From the NCBI GenBank assembly GCA_050249235.1, contig JBFWQW010000002.1:1-64000 (forward strand): a stretch of DNA of 64,000 bases. The letters are read 5' to 3'. The notes under the pieces are model-generated. The model saw only the letters and a program-made list of their open reading frames with translations. It was not told the origin of the DNA and searched no databases. Below are positions 15,913 through 23,921 of this stretch, one piece after another. The first letter of the stretch is position 1. The number at the start of each line of letters is the position of its first letter. Both the position numbers and the translations under genes were made by a program. This stretch comes from JAEKLB01 sp050249235. GTDB taxonomy: Bacteria > Actinomycetota > Acidimicrobiia > Acidimicrobiales > CADCSY01.

Positions 15913-16812
15913 TCAGGGCTCCATCGGCGCCGGTCCGGCTTCGGCGAGCTCGCGCTCGACCTGGGCCCAGGTGAGCTCCGGCGAGCGCCGGTCGAGCGCG
16001 ATGCCCCGGTCGCGGTCGTCGGCCTGCGACTGGTTCGCGAAGCGGATGAACAGGGAGGCGATGATCACCCACAGGTAGGTGCCGGCCAGGAGCTTCATCA
16101 TCGTGGCCGCCAGCTGCTGGTCCTCGAGCGCGGTGAGGCCCCAGATCCGCCCGACCCGGTCGTAGGACTCGTAGGCCACGTGCTCGGCGAACACGAGGAT
16201 CCCGGCCGGCACGGTCGGCACGACCGACTGGAGGAAGAGGTGGGCGGCCTGCACGAGCAGGGAGAAGCGCAGCTCGGGCAGGGGCGAGCACACCCCCATC
16301 CACACGATCAGGCCGGTGGTGACGACGAGCAGGTGCACTCCGTAGTGGGCGAAGGGGTTCGTCACCGACGCCTCCACCACCAGGGGCCAGTGGCTGAACA
16401 CCACGACGGCGTTGAAGAGGATCGTCGCCGGCACCAGCCGGGTGAGCCACCGCACGACCCGGTAGCCGCGCCCGTCCCCCACCACCATCCGGGCCAGCCA
16501 GGTCGGTGTGGCGAGCAGCGCCATCGGCGGCACGACCAGCGAGAGCAGGAGGTGCTGGGCCATGTGGGCGCTGTAGAGGTGCTCCTCGGCGATGTCGTGC
16601 ACGGGCCAGTCCGACGCCACCCACAAGGTGACGATGGTGGCCACGAACCAGCGGAGCTGGGCCGGGGTGACCACCGGCTCGCCCTCGAGGGTCGCCGACG
16701 GCCCGATGCGGCGGACGGCGTAGGCGTAGAGGCCGATCAGGCCGAGGAGGAGCGCCCAGACCTCGGGGTGCGGCTGCCACCGCCAGACGTCGACGGCGGC
16801 GACCACGGCCAC
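15913..16812 (-). CDS. ctaG: Cytochrome c oxidase assembly protein CtaG (caa3 type)
   Basis: 299 residues with seven predicted helices, matching the Caa3_CtaG family, which is unrelated to the CuB chaperone Cox11/CtaG of proteobacteria but is needed for active caa3 oxidase in Bacillus. Characteristic His-rich stretches: VASDWPVHDIAEEHLYSAHM and AQHLLLSLVVPP near residues 65-90, LFNAVVVFSHWPLV near 135, and VFAEHVAYESYDRVG near 205. These are probably copper or heme handling residues. It is the last gene of the oxidase operon, 4 nt after ctaF, on the minus strand. Confidence 0.88.
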   Translation of the reverse strand: MAVVAAVDVWRWQPHPEVWALLLGLIGLYAYAVRRIGPSATLEGEPVVTPAQLRWFVATIVTLWVASDWPVHDIAEEHLYSAHMAQHLLLSLVVPPMALLATPTWLARMVVGDGRGYRVVRWLTRLVPATILFNAVVVFSHWPLVVEASVTNPFAHYGVHLLVVTTGLIVWMGVCSPLPELRFSLLVQAAHLFLQSVVPTVPAGILVFAEHVAYESYDRVGRIWGLTALEDQQLAATMMKLLAGTYLWVIIASLFIRFANQSQADDRDRGIALDRRSPELTWAQVERELAEAGPAPMEP

Positions 16813-16816
16813 CGCC

Positions 16817-17179
16817 TCAGAACCTGATGCCCGCCGGCGGCGCCCGGTCCTCGAGCGGCTCGCTCGTGGTGTCGTCCCCGAAGAACTGCGTGGACACGAA
16901 CACGATCATGTACACGAAGACGGCGAGCAGGAGCCCGGAGACGAAGGCCCACCGGAACAGCGCGCTGTCGAAGCGGAGGTGCATGAACCACATGGCGACG
17001 ATGGCGAACTTCGTGACCATGAGGACGAGCATCAGGCCGAGGACGGGCCCCTCGATGTCGGTGATGTACGGCAGCGCCACCTCCGCGCCGGTGATGGCGG
17101 CGAGGATCAGGGCGATCTGCCAGTAGTTCCGATCGGTGGGGTGGGCGTGGCCGGTGTCGTGGGCGCTGACGGTCGTCAT
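16817..17179 (-). CDS. ctaF: Cytochrome c oxidase subunit IV (bacterial CtaF/CoxD type)
   Basis: 120 residues, three helices. YWQIALILAAITGAEVALPY is helix 1, LMLVLMVTKFAIVAMWFMHL with FD after it is helix 2 (the VAMWFMHLRFD motif is typical of the family), and helix 3 runs from SGLLLAVFVYMIVF. A His-rich N-terminus (SAHDTGHAHPTDRN) precedes it. It is a small structural subunit of the caa3/aa3 complex. It starts 10 nt after the ctaE stop and ends 4 nt before ctaG. Confidence 0.88.
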   Translation of the reverse strand: MTTVSAHDTGHAHPTDRNYWQIALILAAITGAEVALPYITDIEGPVLGLMLVLMVTKFAIVAMWFMHLRFDSALFRWAFVSGLLLAVFVYMIVFVSTQFFGDDTTSEPLEDRAPPAGIRF

Positions 17180-17189
17180 GCCGGGCTCC

Positions 17190-17840
17190 TCAGGGCTCGA
17201 TCAGGTAGACGACGGTGAAGATCAGGATCCACACCACGTCGACGAAGTGCCAGTAGAGGCCGACGATCTCGAGCGACTCCGACTTGGCCGTGGGCAGCTT
17301 CCCCCGCAGCGAGAGCACGTAGAGGCTCAGCAGCATCACGATGCCGAGCGTGACGTGGACCCCGTGGAAGCCGGTGAGCGTGTAGAAGGACGAGCTCTGG
17401 AGGCTGGTCGTGAAGCCCATGCCCTCCTTGACGAACGACGTGAACTCGTAGACCTGCCCGGCCACGAAGCTGGCGCCGAGGGTGGCGGTGGCGAGGATCC
17501 ACGTCCGGGCCTGCCGGTGCTCGCCCCGCTTCAGCGCGGCCAGGGCCAGCACCATGGTGAGCGAGCTCATGAGGAGGACGAAGGAGCTGACCGACGTGAA
17601 GGGGATGTCGTAGAGCTCGTGGACCTCGGGCCCGCTGACGACGGGCTTGACCCGGTTGATCAGGAAGACCGAGATGAGGCCGCCGAAGAGGAGGCACTCC
17701 GAGCCCAGGAAGGCCCACATGGCGAGCTTCTCGTTCGAGAGCCCCGTGCTGGTGCGGTGGCCGCCACCGGCATGGCCGTCGTCGGTGTGACCGTCGGCGG
17801 CGTGGTCGGTGTCGGCGACGTGCAGGACCGTCTCGGTCAT
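17190..17840 (-). CDS. ctaE: Cytochrome c oxidase subunit III
   Basis: 216 residues. After a His/Gly/Asp-rich N-terminus (about 1-30) there are five helices, as in actinobacterial CtaE, which lacks the first two helices of mitochondrial subunit III. SNEKLAMWAFLGSECLLFGG carries the conserved lipid-contacting Glu, and YTLTGFHGVHVTLGI with GLYWHFVDVVWI are the family signatures. It stabilises subunit I and its proton uptake. The ATG overlaps the ctaD stop by 4 nt (ATGA), so it is translationally coupled. Confidence 0.93.
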   Translation of the reverse strand: MTETVLHVADTDHAADGHTDDGHAGGGHRTSTGLSNEKLAMWAFLGSECLLFGGLISVFLINRVKPVVSGPEVHELYDIPFTSVSSFVLLMSSLTMVLALAALKRGEHRQARTWILATATLGASFVAGQVYEFTSFVKEGMGFTTSLQSSSFYTLTGFHGVHVTLGIVMLLSLYVLSLRGKLPTAKSESLEIVGLYWHFVDVVWILIFTVVYLIEP

Positions 17841-19837
17841 TCCCCATCCTCCGCGTCCGCGGTCCCGGCCCCGACGAGGACCGCTTCCTGTTCGGGCTCC
17901 GGATCGGGCTCGCCGCCGTGGTGCCCGTCACCGTGGCCGGCGTCCGGGTCGACCGACGGCTCGAGGGCCCACCCGTACACGGCACCGAAGACGAGCAGGC
18001 CGCCGAGGGCCGACAGCCAGTACGTGTACATGAGCCCGTAGGCGATGAGCGGCAGGCCGAGGGCGAGCACGAGCGGCCAGTACGAGGGCGACGGCAGGTG
18101 GATGCCCGTCGGCGGCGTGTCGGCGATGAACGTCTCCACCCGCTCCCGGCGCCGGACCTTGTGGTCGGAACCCACCTCGTACTTGCGATGCCAGAAGTCG
18201 TCGAGCTGGGTCACGGTCGGCTCGATGTCGAAGTTGTGGGCGGGCGGCGGCGAGGACGTCGCCCACTCGATGGTGCGGGCGTCCCAGGGATCGGGATCGT
18301 GGGTGACGTTCCGGCGGCTGTACACCACGTTGTAGATGAACACCAGGAACCCGAGGGCGATCACGAACGAGCCGATGGTCGAGAGCAGGTTGGGGATGTC
18401 CCAGCCCATGCCCTCGGGGTAGGTGGCCGTGCGCCGGGGCTGGCCCTGCAGACCGGCGATGTGCATCGGCCCGAAGGTCAGGTTGAAGCCGATCAGCCAG
18501 GTCCAGAAGTGGAGCTTGCCGAGGCGCTCGTCGAGGAACCGGCCGAAGATCTTCGGCCACCAGAAGTAGAGCCCGGCGAAGATGCCGAACATCGAGCCGC
18601 CGAACAGCACGTAGTGGAAGTGGGCGACGATGTAGTAGGTGTCGGTCTGCTGCCAGTCGGACGGTGACACCGAGTGGGTCACGCCCGAGAGCCCGCCGAT
18701 GGTGAACTGCGACACGAGGCCCACCGCGAAGCACATGGCGGTGGTGAACCGCAACTTGCCGCCCCACAGCGTGCCGACCCAGTTGAAGATCTTCACGCCG
18801 GTGGGCACGGCGATGAACATCGTCGAGAGGGAGAAGGCCGCCACGGTGACCGGCCCCGCGCCCGAGGCGAACATGTGGTGGGCCCACACACCCCATCCCA
18901 TGAAGCCGATGGCGATCCCGGAGAAGACCATGAACGAATAGCCGAACAGGGGCTTGCGGGCGAAGACCGGGATGATCTCGGACACGATGCCGAATGCCGG
19001 CAGGACGAGGATGTACACCTCCGGGTGGCCGAAGATCCAGAAGAGGTGCTGCCACATGAGCGGGTCGGCGCCGGCCTCGACCACGAAGAAGTTGCTCTCG
19101 AAGAGCCGGTCGAAGGAGAGCAGGAACAGCGCCACCGTGATGACCGGGATGGCGAAGAGCAGCAGGAACTGGGCGACCAGCGACATCCAGACGAAGATCG
19201 GCATCCGCATGAGGGTCATGCCGGGGGCCCGCATGTTGACGACCGTGACGATCAGGTTGATGGCCCCGATGAGCGAGGCGATGCCCGCGATCTGCAGGCC
19301 GAGGGCCCAGAAGTCGACGCCGTGACCCGGGTTGTAGGCCAGGCCGGAGTTCGGGACGTACATGAACCAGCCGCCGTCGGCGATCTCGTCGAGGACCGCA
19401 CCCGAGTACAGGAACACGCCACCGGCGAGGAAGATCCAGAACGACAGCGCGTTGAGCCGCGGGAAGGCGACGTCGCGGGCGCCGATCATCAGCGGGATCA
19501 GGTAGTTCGAGAAGGCCGCCAGCATCGGCATGATCACGAGGAAGACCATGGTCGTGCCGTGCATCGTGAAGGCCTGGTTGAAGCGCTCGGGCGAGAGCAC
19601 CTGGCCGTCGGGCTGGGCCAGCTGGGCCCGGATCAGCAGGGCCTCGAGGCCGCCCAGGCCGAAGAACACGAGCGCGGCCGCGCCGTAAAGGATGCCGATG
19701 CGCTTGTGGTCGACGGTCGTGAGCCACGACCGCCACCCCTTGGTGCTCGTCGGCCGGCGGAAGACGCCGAGCGGCTCGCTGACGACGAGGTCGCCGGCCA
19801 CGAGCTCGGGCCGCGGCTTGTCCAGGTCGATCGCCAT
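17837..19837 (-). CDS. ctaD: Cytochrome c oxidase subunit I, canonical
   Basis: 666 residues. All metal ligands are present: low-spin heme a His93 (FTMHGTTMVF) and His408; CuB His271 in GHPEVY with the cross-linked Tyr275, His320 and His321 (WAHHMF); heme a3 His406 (VAHFHYV). The K-channel Lys349 (PTGVKIFNW) and gating Glu273 are also present. It reduces O2 to water while pumping protons. The C-terminal extension (about 560-666) adds a two-helix segment and an Asp/Glu/His-rich tail, longer than plain CtaD. The start at 19837 is the ATG of MAIDLDKPRP, 2 nt after the ctaC stop. It is downstream of a degenerate paralogue in the same operon. Confidence 0.96.
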   Translation of the reverse strand: MAIDLDKPRPELVAGDLVVSEPLGVFRRPTSTKGWRSWLTTVDHKRIGILYGAAALVFFGLGGLEALLIRAQLAQPDGQVLSPERFNQAFTMHGTTMVFLVIMPMLAAFSNYLIPLMIGARDVAFPRLNALSFWIFLAGGVFLYSGAVLDEIADGGWFMYVPNSGLAYNPGHGVDFWALGLQIAGIASLIGAINLIVTVVNMRAPGMTLMRMPIFVWMSLVAQFLLLFAIPVITVALFLLSFDRLFESNFFVVEAGADPLMWQHLFWIFGHPEVYILVLPAFGIVSEIIPVFARKPLFGYSFMVFSGIAIGFMGWGVWAHHMFASGAGPVTVAAFSLSTMFIAVPTGVKIFNWVGTLWGGKLRFTTAMCFAVGLVSQFTIGGLSGVTHSVSPSDWQQTDTYYIVAHFHYVLFGGSMFGIFAGLYFWWPKIFGRFLDERLGKLHFWTWLIGFNLTFGPMHIAGLQGQPRRTATYPEGMGWDIPNLLSTIGSFVIALGFLVFIYNVVYSRRNVTHDPDPWDARTIEWATSSPPPAHNFDIEPTVTQLDDFWHRKYEVGSDHKVRRRERVETFIADTPPTGIHLPSPSYWPLVLALGLPLIAYGLMYTYWLSALGGLLVFGAVYGWALEPSVDPDAGHGDGHHGGEPDPEPEQEAVLVGAGTADAEDGE

Positions 19838-19839
19838 CG

Positions 19840-20883
19840 CTACTCCAGCGTCTTCAGGTAGGCCACGAGCGTCTCGATCTCCGCTTCGGTGAGCGGGCCG
19901 ATCTGCATGAGGGAGCCGGCCTTGCGCTGCGGGTTGCGCAACCAGGCCTTCAGCTCGTTGGTGTCGGTGAGGTCGTAGATGCAGCCGGCGAAGCAGTCCC
20001 GGCTGTACAGGTGGGTGAGGTCGGGGGCGGGGGGTGAGTCGTCGGCCACGACCTCGTACTGGCCTTCGACCCGGTGGCAGCCGGCGCAGCCCTTCTGCTC
20101 GAAGAGCGCGAAGCCCTCGGCCTCGTCGCCGGACGACGGCGTCGACGGCGCGTCCTGCATGCGGCCCAGCCACTCCTCCCAGTCGTCCGGGCCGTGGGCG
20201 ACGACCTTCAGCCGCATGTTGGCGTGGGAGGTGCCGCAGAACTCGGCGCACTGGCCCGAGTAGACGCCCGGGGCGTCGGCCTCGAGGTTCCAGTCGTGGA
20301 CCCGGCCGGGCACGACGTCGCGCTTGCCGTTCAGCCGGGGGGCCCAGAAGGAGTGGATGACGTCCTTCGACCGCAGCGTGAGCTTCACCGGCTGGCCGGC
20401 CGGGATGTGCAGCTCGTTGGCCGTGACGATGGCCTGGTCGATCCCGAGCTCGGACTGCTCCGGATAGGTGTAGGCCCACCAGTACTTCTGGCCCGTCACC
20501 TCGACCTCGAGCGAGCCGGCCGGCGGGTTGTCGGACACGTCGAAGATCACCGGCAGGGTCATCACGCCGACACCCACCAGCACCAGGGCGGGCAGGATCG
20601 TCCAGCCGATCTCGAGGCGGGTGTTGCCGTGGAGCTGCTCGGGGAACTCCTCGTCGCCGGGGCGGCGGCGGAACTTGACCACCGCCACCACGACGAGCAC
20701 CTGCACCAGGAAGAAGACGAAGATCGCGAACCCGAAGATCGGGCGCTGGAGATCGTCGATCAGGCGGGCCGGCCGGCCGGCCGGCTCGAACACGTCCTGG
20801 GGGGCGTCGGACGCGCAGGCCGTGAGGAACAGCCCCAGCCCGAGGGCGGGGAGGGCGCGGCACCACCGGCGGAAGCGGGTCAT
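19840..20883 (-). CDS. ctaC: Cytochrome c oxidase subunit II with fused cytochrome c (caa3 type)
   Basis: 347 residues. Lipoprotein signal peptide with lipobox LTAC (residue 23 region), two transmembrane helices (about 45-70 and 90-112), then a cupredoxin domain with CuA ligands: His in DVIHSFWAP, then SGQCAEFCGTSHANM (two Cys, Glu, His, Met). The C-terminal 100 residues form a cytochrome c domain with heme site GCAGCH near residue 263 and an axial Met in LMQIGPL. The fusion makes this a caa3 oxidase, able to take electrons without a separate soluble cytochrome c. Between the heme site and the Met is a 30-residue insert with two further Cys (DCFAGC). The start overlaps the previous stop by 4 nt. 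Confidence 0.95.
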   Translation of the reverse strand: MTRFRRWCRALPALGLGLFLTACASDAPQDVFEPAGRPARLIDDLQRPIFGFAIFVFFLVQVLVVVAVVKFRRRPGDEEFPEQLHGNTRLEIGWTILPALVLVGVGVMTLPVIFDVSDNPPAGSLEVEVTGQKYWWAYTYPEQSELGIDQAIVTANELHIPAGQPVKLTLRSKDVIHSFWAPRLNGKRDVVPGRVHDWNLEADAPGVYSGQCAEFCGTSHANMRLKVVAHGPDDWEEWLGRMQDAPSTPSSGDEAEGFALFEQKGCAGCHRVEGQYEVVADDSPPAPDLTHLYSRDCFAGCIYDLTDTNELKAWLRNPQRKAGSLMQIGPLTEAEIETLVAYLKTLE

Positions 20884-21617
20884 CGGTCGTTCGTCTCCTC
20901 GGCGGTGGCTTCGCCCTGGTCCTCGCTGTGGTGCTCCTCGAAGGTGCGGTGCCCGCTCACGGCGCCGATCACGCCGGTGATCAGGAAGACCAGGGCGCCC
21001 ACGGCCACGACGGCGGTGACGAGCGACGAGCTGAGGCGGGGCCGGGCCGCCACCAGCGCCGCGATGCCGAGGATCACCGAGGCGACGACGATCGCCACCA
21101 CGGTCGAGCCGGTCTTCGGCAGCGCCAGCAGGACACGCGAGAAGGAGACGACGATCAGCCCGACGCCGAGGCCGGCGGTGAGCGGGACCTCGAGCGGGAA
21201 CATCAGCCGGTTCCGCAGCTCCTGGTTGGCGGCGTCGTCGCCGGTGGCCCGCTCGGCCCAGCCCTGAACCAGCCACTCGCCGAAGACGAGGGTGAGGATG
21301 CCGAGCCCGGTCCAGAAGAGGAACGTGCCGCCGGCCAGGCCGATCAGCGTGGTGCCGGTGCCGAGCGCAGCGAGGGCGGGCCAGGCGGCGGGGAGCGCGC
21401 GGCGGGGCAGCACCGTGGGCAGGGTCTCCGCCGGCGAGGCCGGGTCGCCGTCGTTCGTCGCCGAGGACAGGCCAACCAGCACGCCGGCCGCCACGACCAG
21501 GGAGCCGAGCACGAAGGTGCCGAACCACTCGCCGTCGCTGGCGACGGCGTAGACGACGGTCGAGCCGAAGGCGAGGAAGGCGATGGCGAGCCAGAGCTTG
21601 CCGGCGGTGCCGTTCAC
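20880..21617 (-). CDS. Seven-helix membrane protein of the oxidase operon, unknown
   Basis: I do not recognise this 245-residue protein. About seven hydrophobic segments are visible, for example LWLAIAFLAFGSTVVYAV, FVLGSLVVAAGVLVGL and VAVGALVFLITGVIGAV, with a soluble loop at about 55-75 and a His/Glu-rich cytoplasmic tail (SGHRTFEEHHSED). There is no clear metal-binding pattern in the helices apart from scattered His in the tail. The GTG start at 21617 overlaps the preceding gene by 4 nt and its stop overlaps ctaC by 4 nt, so it is made in step with the oxidase. Position suggests a structural or assembly role linking the degenerate oxidase module to the caa3 enzyme; that is inference. Confidence 0.7.
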   Translation of the reverse strand: MNGTAGKLWLAIAFLAFGSTVVYAVASDGEWFGTFVLGSLVVAAGVLVGLSSATNDGDPASPAETLPTVLPRRALPAAWPALAALGTGTTLIGLAGGTFLFWTGLGILTLVFGEWLVQGWAERATGDDAANQELRNRLMFPLEVPLTAGLGVGLIVVSFSRVLLALPKTGSTVVAIVVASVILGIAALVAARPRLSSSLVTAVVAVGALVFLITGVIGAVSGHRTFEEHHSEDQGEATAEETNDR

Positions 21618-22225
21618 GAGGAGGGCCCTCCCGTCAGGAACCACAGGCACCAGTAGACGACGCCACCGGCGGCCACCACGAAGTGCCAGACGGAGACGGC
21701 GCTGGTGACGAACCCGGCGTTGCCCGGGCCGAACTGGCCGCCGAGCACCCGGAATCCCATGGTGAGGAAGAGGACCAGGGCGGCGACCACCAGGACCAGG
21801 TGCGTGCCGGAGGCGGCGTAGACCACGTTGGCGTACGTGCTCTCCCCGGCCTCGAAGCCGAGCTGCGTGTAGCAGAAGGAGAGGCCGTTGACGAAGGCCA
21901 AGCCGAGGAGCATGGTGACGCCGACGGCCACATAGGTCTGCCGCCGCTCGCCGACCTTGATGGCCCAGACGGCCCACTGCGCGGTGAACGACGAGAGCAG
22001 CAGCGCCATGTAGGTGACGCCGAGGGCGCTGTTCGGCATGTCGCCGGCCTCGAGGCCCCACTCGCCGCCGCCGGCGAGCACCGCCTCGCGGGCCGCGAAG
22101 TAGGCCGCCAGGAGGCCGCCGACGAGCATCGTGCCGGCCGCGATGGCGAGGAAGGTGCCGGTGAGCAGCACCGAGCGCCGGGGCTCGGGCGCGGCGGGGA
22201 GCGGGCCCTGGACCGTGACCGCCAT
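21614..22225 (-). CDS. Second heme-copper oxidase subunit III-like protein
   Basis: 203 residues with five predicted helices arranged as in CtaE of the same operon. GTFLAIAAGTMLVGGLLAAYF aligns with the first CtaE helix but lacks the Glu of GSECLLFGG; AASGTHLVLVVAALVLFLTM aligns with the FHGVHVTLG helix (one His kept); and VSVWHFVVAAGGVVYWCLWF matches the GLYWHFVDVVWI helix (W-H-F kept). It therefore looks like a true subunit III homologue that has drifted. It overlaps the upstream subunit I-like gene by 1 nt (TGATG) and the next gene by 4 nt. It most likely partners the degenerate subunit I rather than CtaD. Confidence 0.8.
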   Translation of the reverse strand: MAVTVQGPLPAAPEPRRSVLLTGTFLAIAAGTMLVGGLLAAYFAAREAVLAGGGEWGLEAGDMPNSALGVTYMALLLSSFTAQWAVWAIKVGERRQTYVAVGVTMLLGLAFVNGLSFCYTQLGFEAGESTYANVVYAASGTHLVLVVAALVLFLTMGFRVLGGQFGPGNAGFVTSAVSVWHFVVAAGGVVYWCLWFLTGGPSS

Positions 22226-23808
22226 CAGGCCTCCCTCTCGTCGAGCAGCGGGGTGGCCGATCCGACGGCGAGGACCGCGGACGGGAAGTTCGTGGCGACG
22301 GGCGGCGAGGACGTGGCCCACTCGAGGGTGTGGCCGCCCCAGGGGTCGGCCGGACCCGTGCCGCCGGCGAGGGCGGCGCGTGCCGCCGTCGCCAGCGCGA
22401 CGAGGAGGCCGACGACCAGCAGGGCGCTGCCGGCCACGGCGACGACGTTCAGCGCCTGGATGCCGGCATCGGAGGACGCGCCGGGCGCCAGGACGACGTC
22501 TTCGGCGAGGCCGTTGACGAGCGTGGCGACGGCGACGAGGAGGGTGCCGCCGAAGGTGGCGAGGAAGGCGAGCGCGCCGGCGCCGTCGGGGAGCGTGGTC
22601 CCGTAGAGCTTCGGCGCCCACCACCACAGCCCGCCCAGCCCGCCGAGCCCCGCCGCGCCGAACACCACCAGGTGGAAGAGGCCCGTCTCCCAGACGGTGC
22701 CCCGCAGGTCGAGCCCGTCGATGACCGAGAGCGCGCCGGCCCCGGCGCCGAGGAGGAGGAGCAGGGCGCTCCCGCCGGCGAAGAGGAGCGGCACCTTCAG
22801 CACCGGGTTGCCGTTGCGGGCGGTGTCGGCCAGGAGGCCGACGACGGCGAGGGCGGGCACGACGGCGGCGAGGCCGATGGCGACGTAGAGCAGCTCGTCG
22901 AAGGTGCCGGGCACCTGGGCCCAGGCGCCGATGCTCACGATGCCGAGGGCGCCGAGCACGACCAGGACGGCCTCGTGGTGGCGGACCCGGTTCCGGACCA
23001 GGACCGGGACGATCTCGAAGGCCACGCCGACGGCCGGGACCGCGACCAGGTAGAGCTGGGGGATCGAGTGGGCCCAGGCGATGTCGCCGTAGTCGGCGAG
23101 GCCGTAGTCGCCGCCGAAGTGGTGGGTGACGAAGAGGACGATGACCCGGGCCAGCAGCACCGGCGCGCCGAGGAGCGTCAGGCCGGCGGTGACGACGATC
23201 GACCACGTGAAGGCGGGCACCCGCAGCAGGGTCATGCCCGGTGCCCGCATGCTGAGGGCGGTCGTCAGGACGCAGAGCATCCCGAGGCCGAGGGCGCCGG
23301 CGAGCATGCCGAGGGCCAGGAGGTGGAGGTCGACGGCGACACCGTCGGCGCCCGACGGTCCGCCGTCGGCGGCGTAGGCGCCGAGCAGCAGGCCGGCACC
23401 GACCAGGTAGGTCCAGTAGGCGGTGGCCGCGCCCCGGGGGAAGGCCATGTCCGGGGAGCCGACCTGGATCGGGACGACGAACGTGGCCAGCCCGAGGAGC
23501 AGGGGCACGACGAACAGCCAGATCGCAGCCTCGCGGTGCAGGGTCAGGAGCTGCAGGTAGACGTCGGCATCGACGACGTCGAAGCCCTCGTCGAGGCCCT
23601 CGAGGGCGACGACGGTGCCGATCACGGTCGCCACCACGCCGAGCACGAGGGCGGTGAGCACGTACAGCCGACCGAGCTGCTTGTGGTCGGAGGTCGTGAA
23701 CCACCCGGCCAGGCCGGGGCGCTCCGGCGGGGGGACGAGCGCCGGCGCACCAGGCGTCGCCTCGGTGGGCGCGGCCTCGGGCGCGGGTCTGGTCTCGGTC
23801 ATGGCCAT
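22225..23808 (-). CDS. Heme-copper oxidase subunit I paralogue lacking CuB and high-spin heme ligands
   Basis: 527 residues, about 12 helices. Homology to CtaD is clear: WFTTSDHKQLG, SPDMAFPR, MRAPGMTLLRVPAF, the shared end WATSSPP. Both low-spin heme ligands are kept: His91 (LTLHREAAIW) and His379 (TGLFHLVVFG). All four active-site histidines are gone: CuB GHPEVY is SIPQLY (Ile249, with Glu to Gln251), WAHHMF is WAQVPG (Gln298, Val299), and the heme a3 His is Leu377. The K-channel Lys is also lost. The protein can bind one six-coordinate heme but cannot reduce O2. Thus it is a non-catalytic electron-carrying or structural paralogue. It is the first gene of the oxidase operon, coupled to a subunit III-like gene. 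The start at 23808 is followed by a Pro/Ala/Glu-rich N-terminal 30 residues. Confidence 0.88.
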   Translation of the reverse strand: MAMTETRPAPEAAPTEATPGAPALVPPPERPGLAGWFTTSDHKQLGRLYVLTALVLGVVATVIGTVVALEGLDEGFDVVDADVYLQLLTLHREAAIWLFVVPLLLGLATFVVPIQVGSPDMAFPRGAATAYWTYLVGAGLLLGAYAADGGPSGADGVAVDLHLLALGMLAGALGLGMLCVLTTALSMRAPGMTLLRVPAFTWSIVVTAGLTLLGAPVLLARVIVLFVTHHFGGDYGLADYGDIAWAHSIPQLYLVAVPAVGVAFEIVPVLVRNRVRHHEAVLVVLGALGIVSIGAWAQVPGTFDELLYVAIGLAAVVPALAVVGLLADTARNGNPVLKVPLLFAGGSALLLLLGAGAGALSVIDGLDLRGTVWETGLFHLVVFGAAGLGGLGGLWWWAPKLYGTTLPDGAGALAFLATFGGTLLVAVATLVNGLAEDVVLAPGASSDAGIQALNVVAVAGSALLVVGLLVALATAARAALAGGTGPADPWGGHTLEWATSSPPVATNFPSAVLAVGSATPLLDEREA

Positions 23809-23921
23809 GTGCGTGCGGTGAACCTCGGGTCGACCGTCAGGAGCCGGCCGCGGACTCTACACAGGGCCACTTGGGCGGCACGAAACCACCGGTCCATGTG
23901 GCCCACCCGGGTCGCCACCCC

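Noticed and set aside
15662..16780. Long N-terminal extension of serS
   Set aside because: It is antisense shadow through ctaG coding and the repeat; the GTG at 15661 gives the normal SerRS N-terminus.
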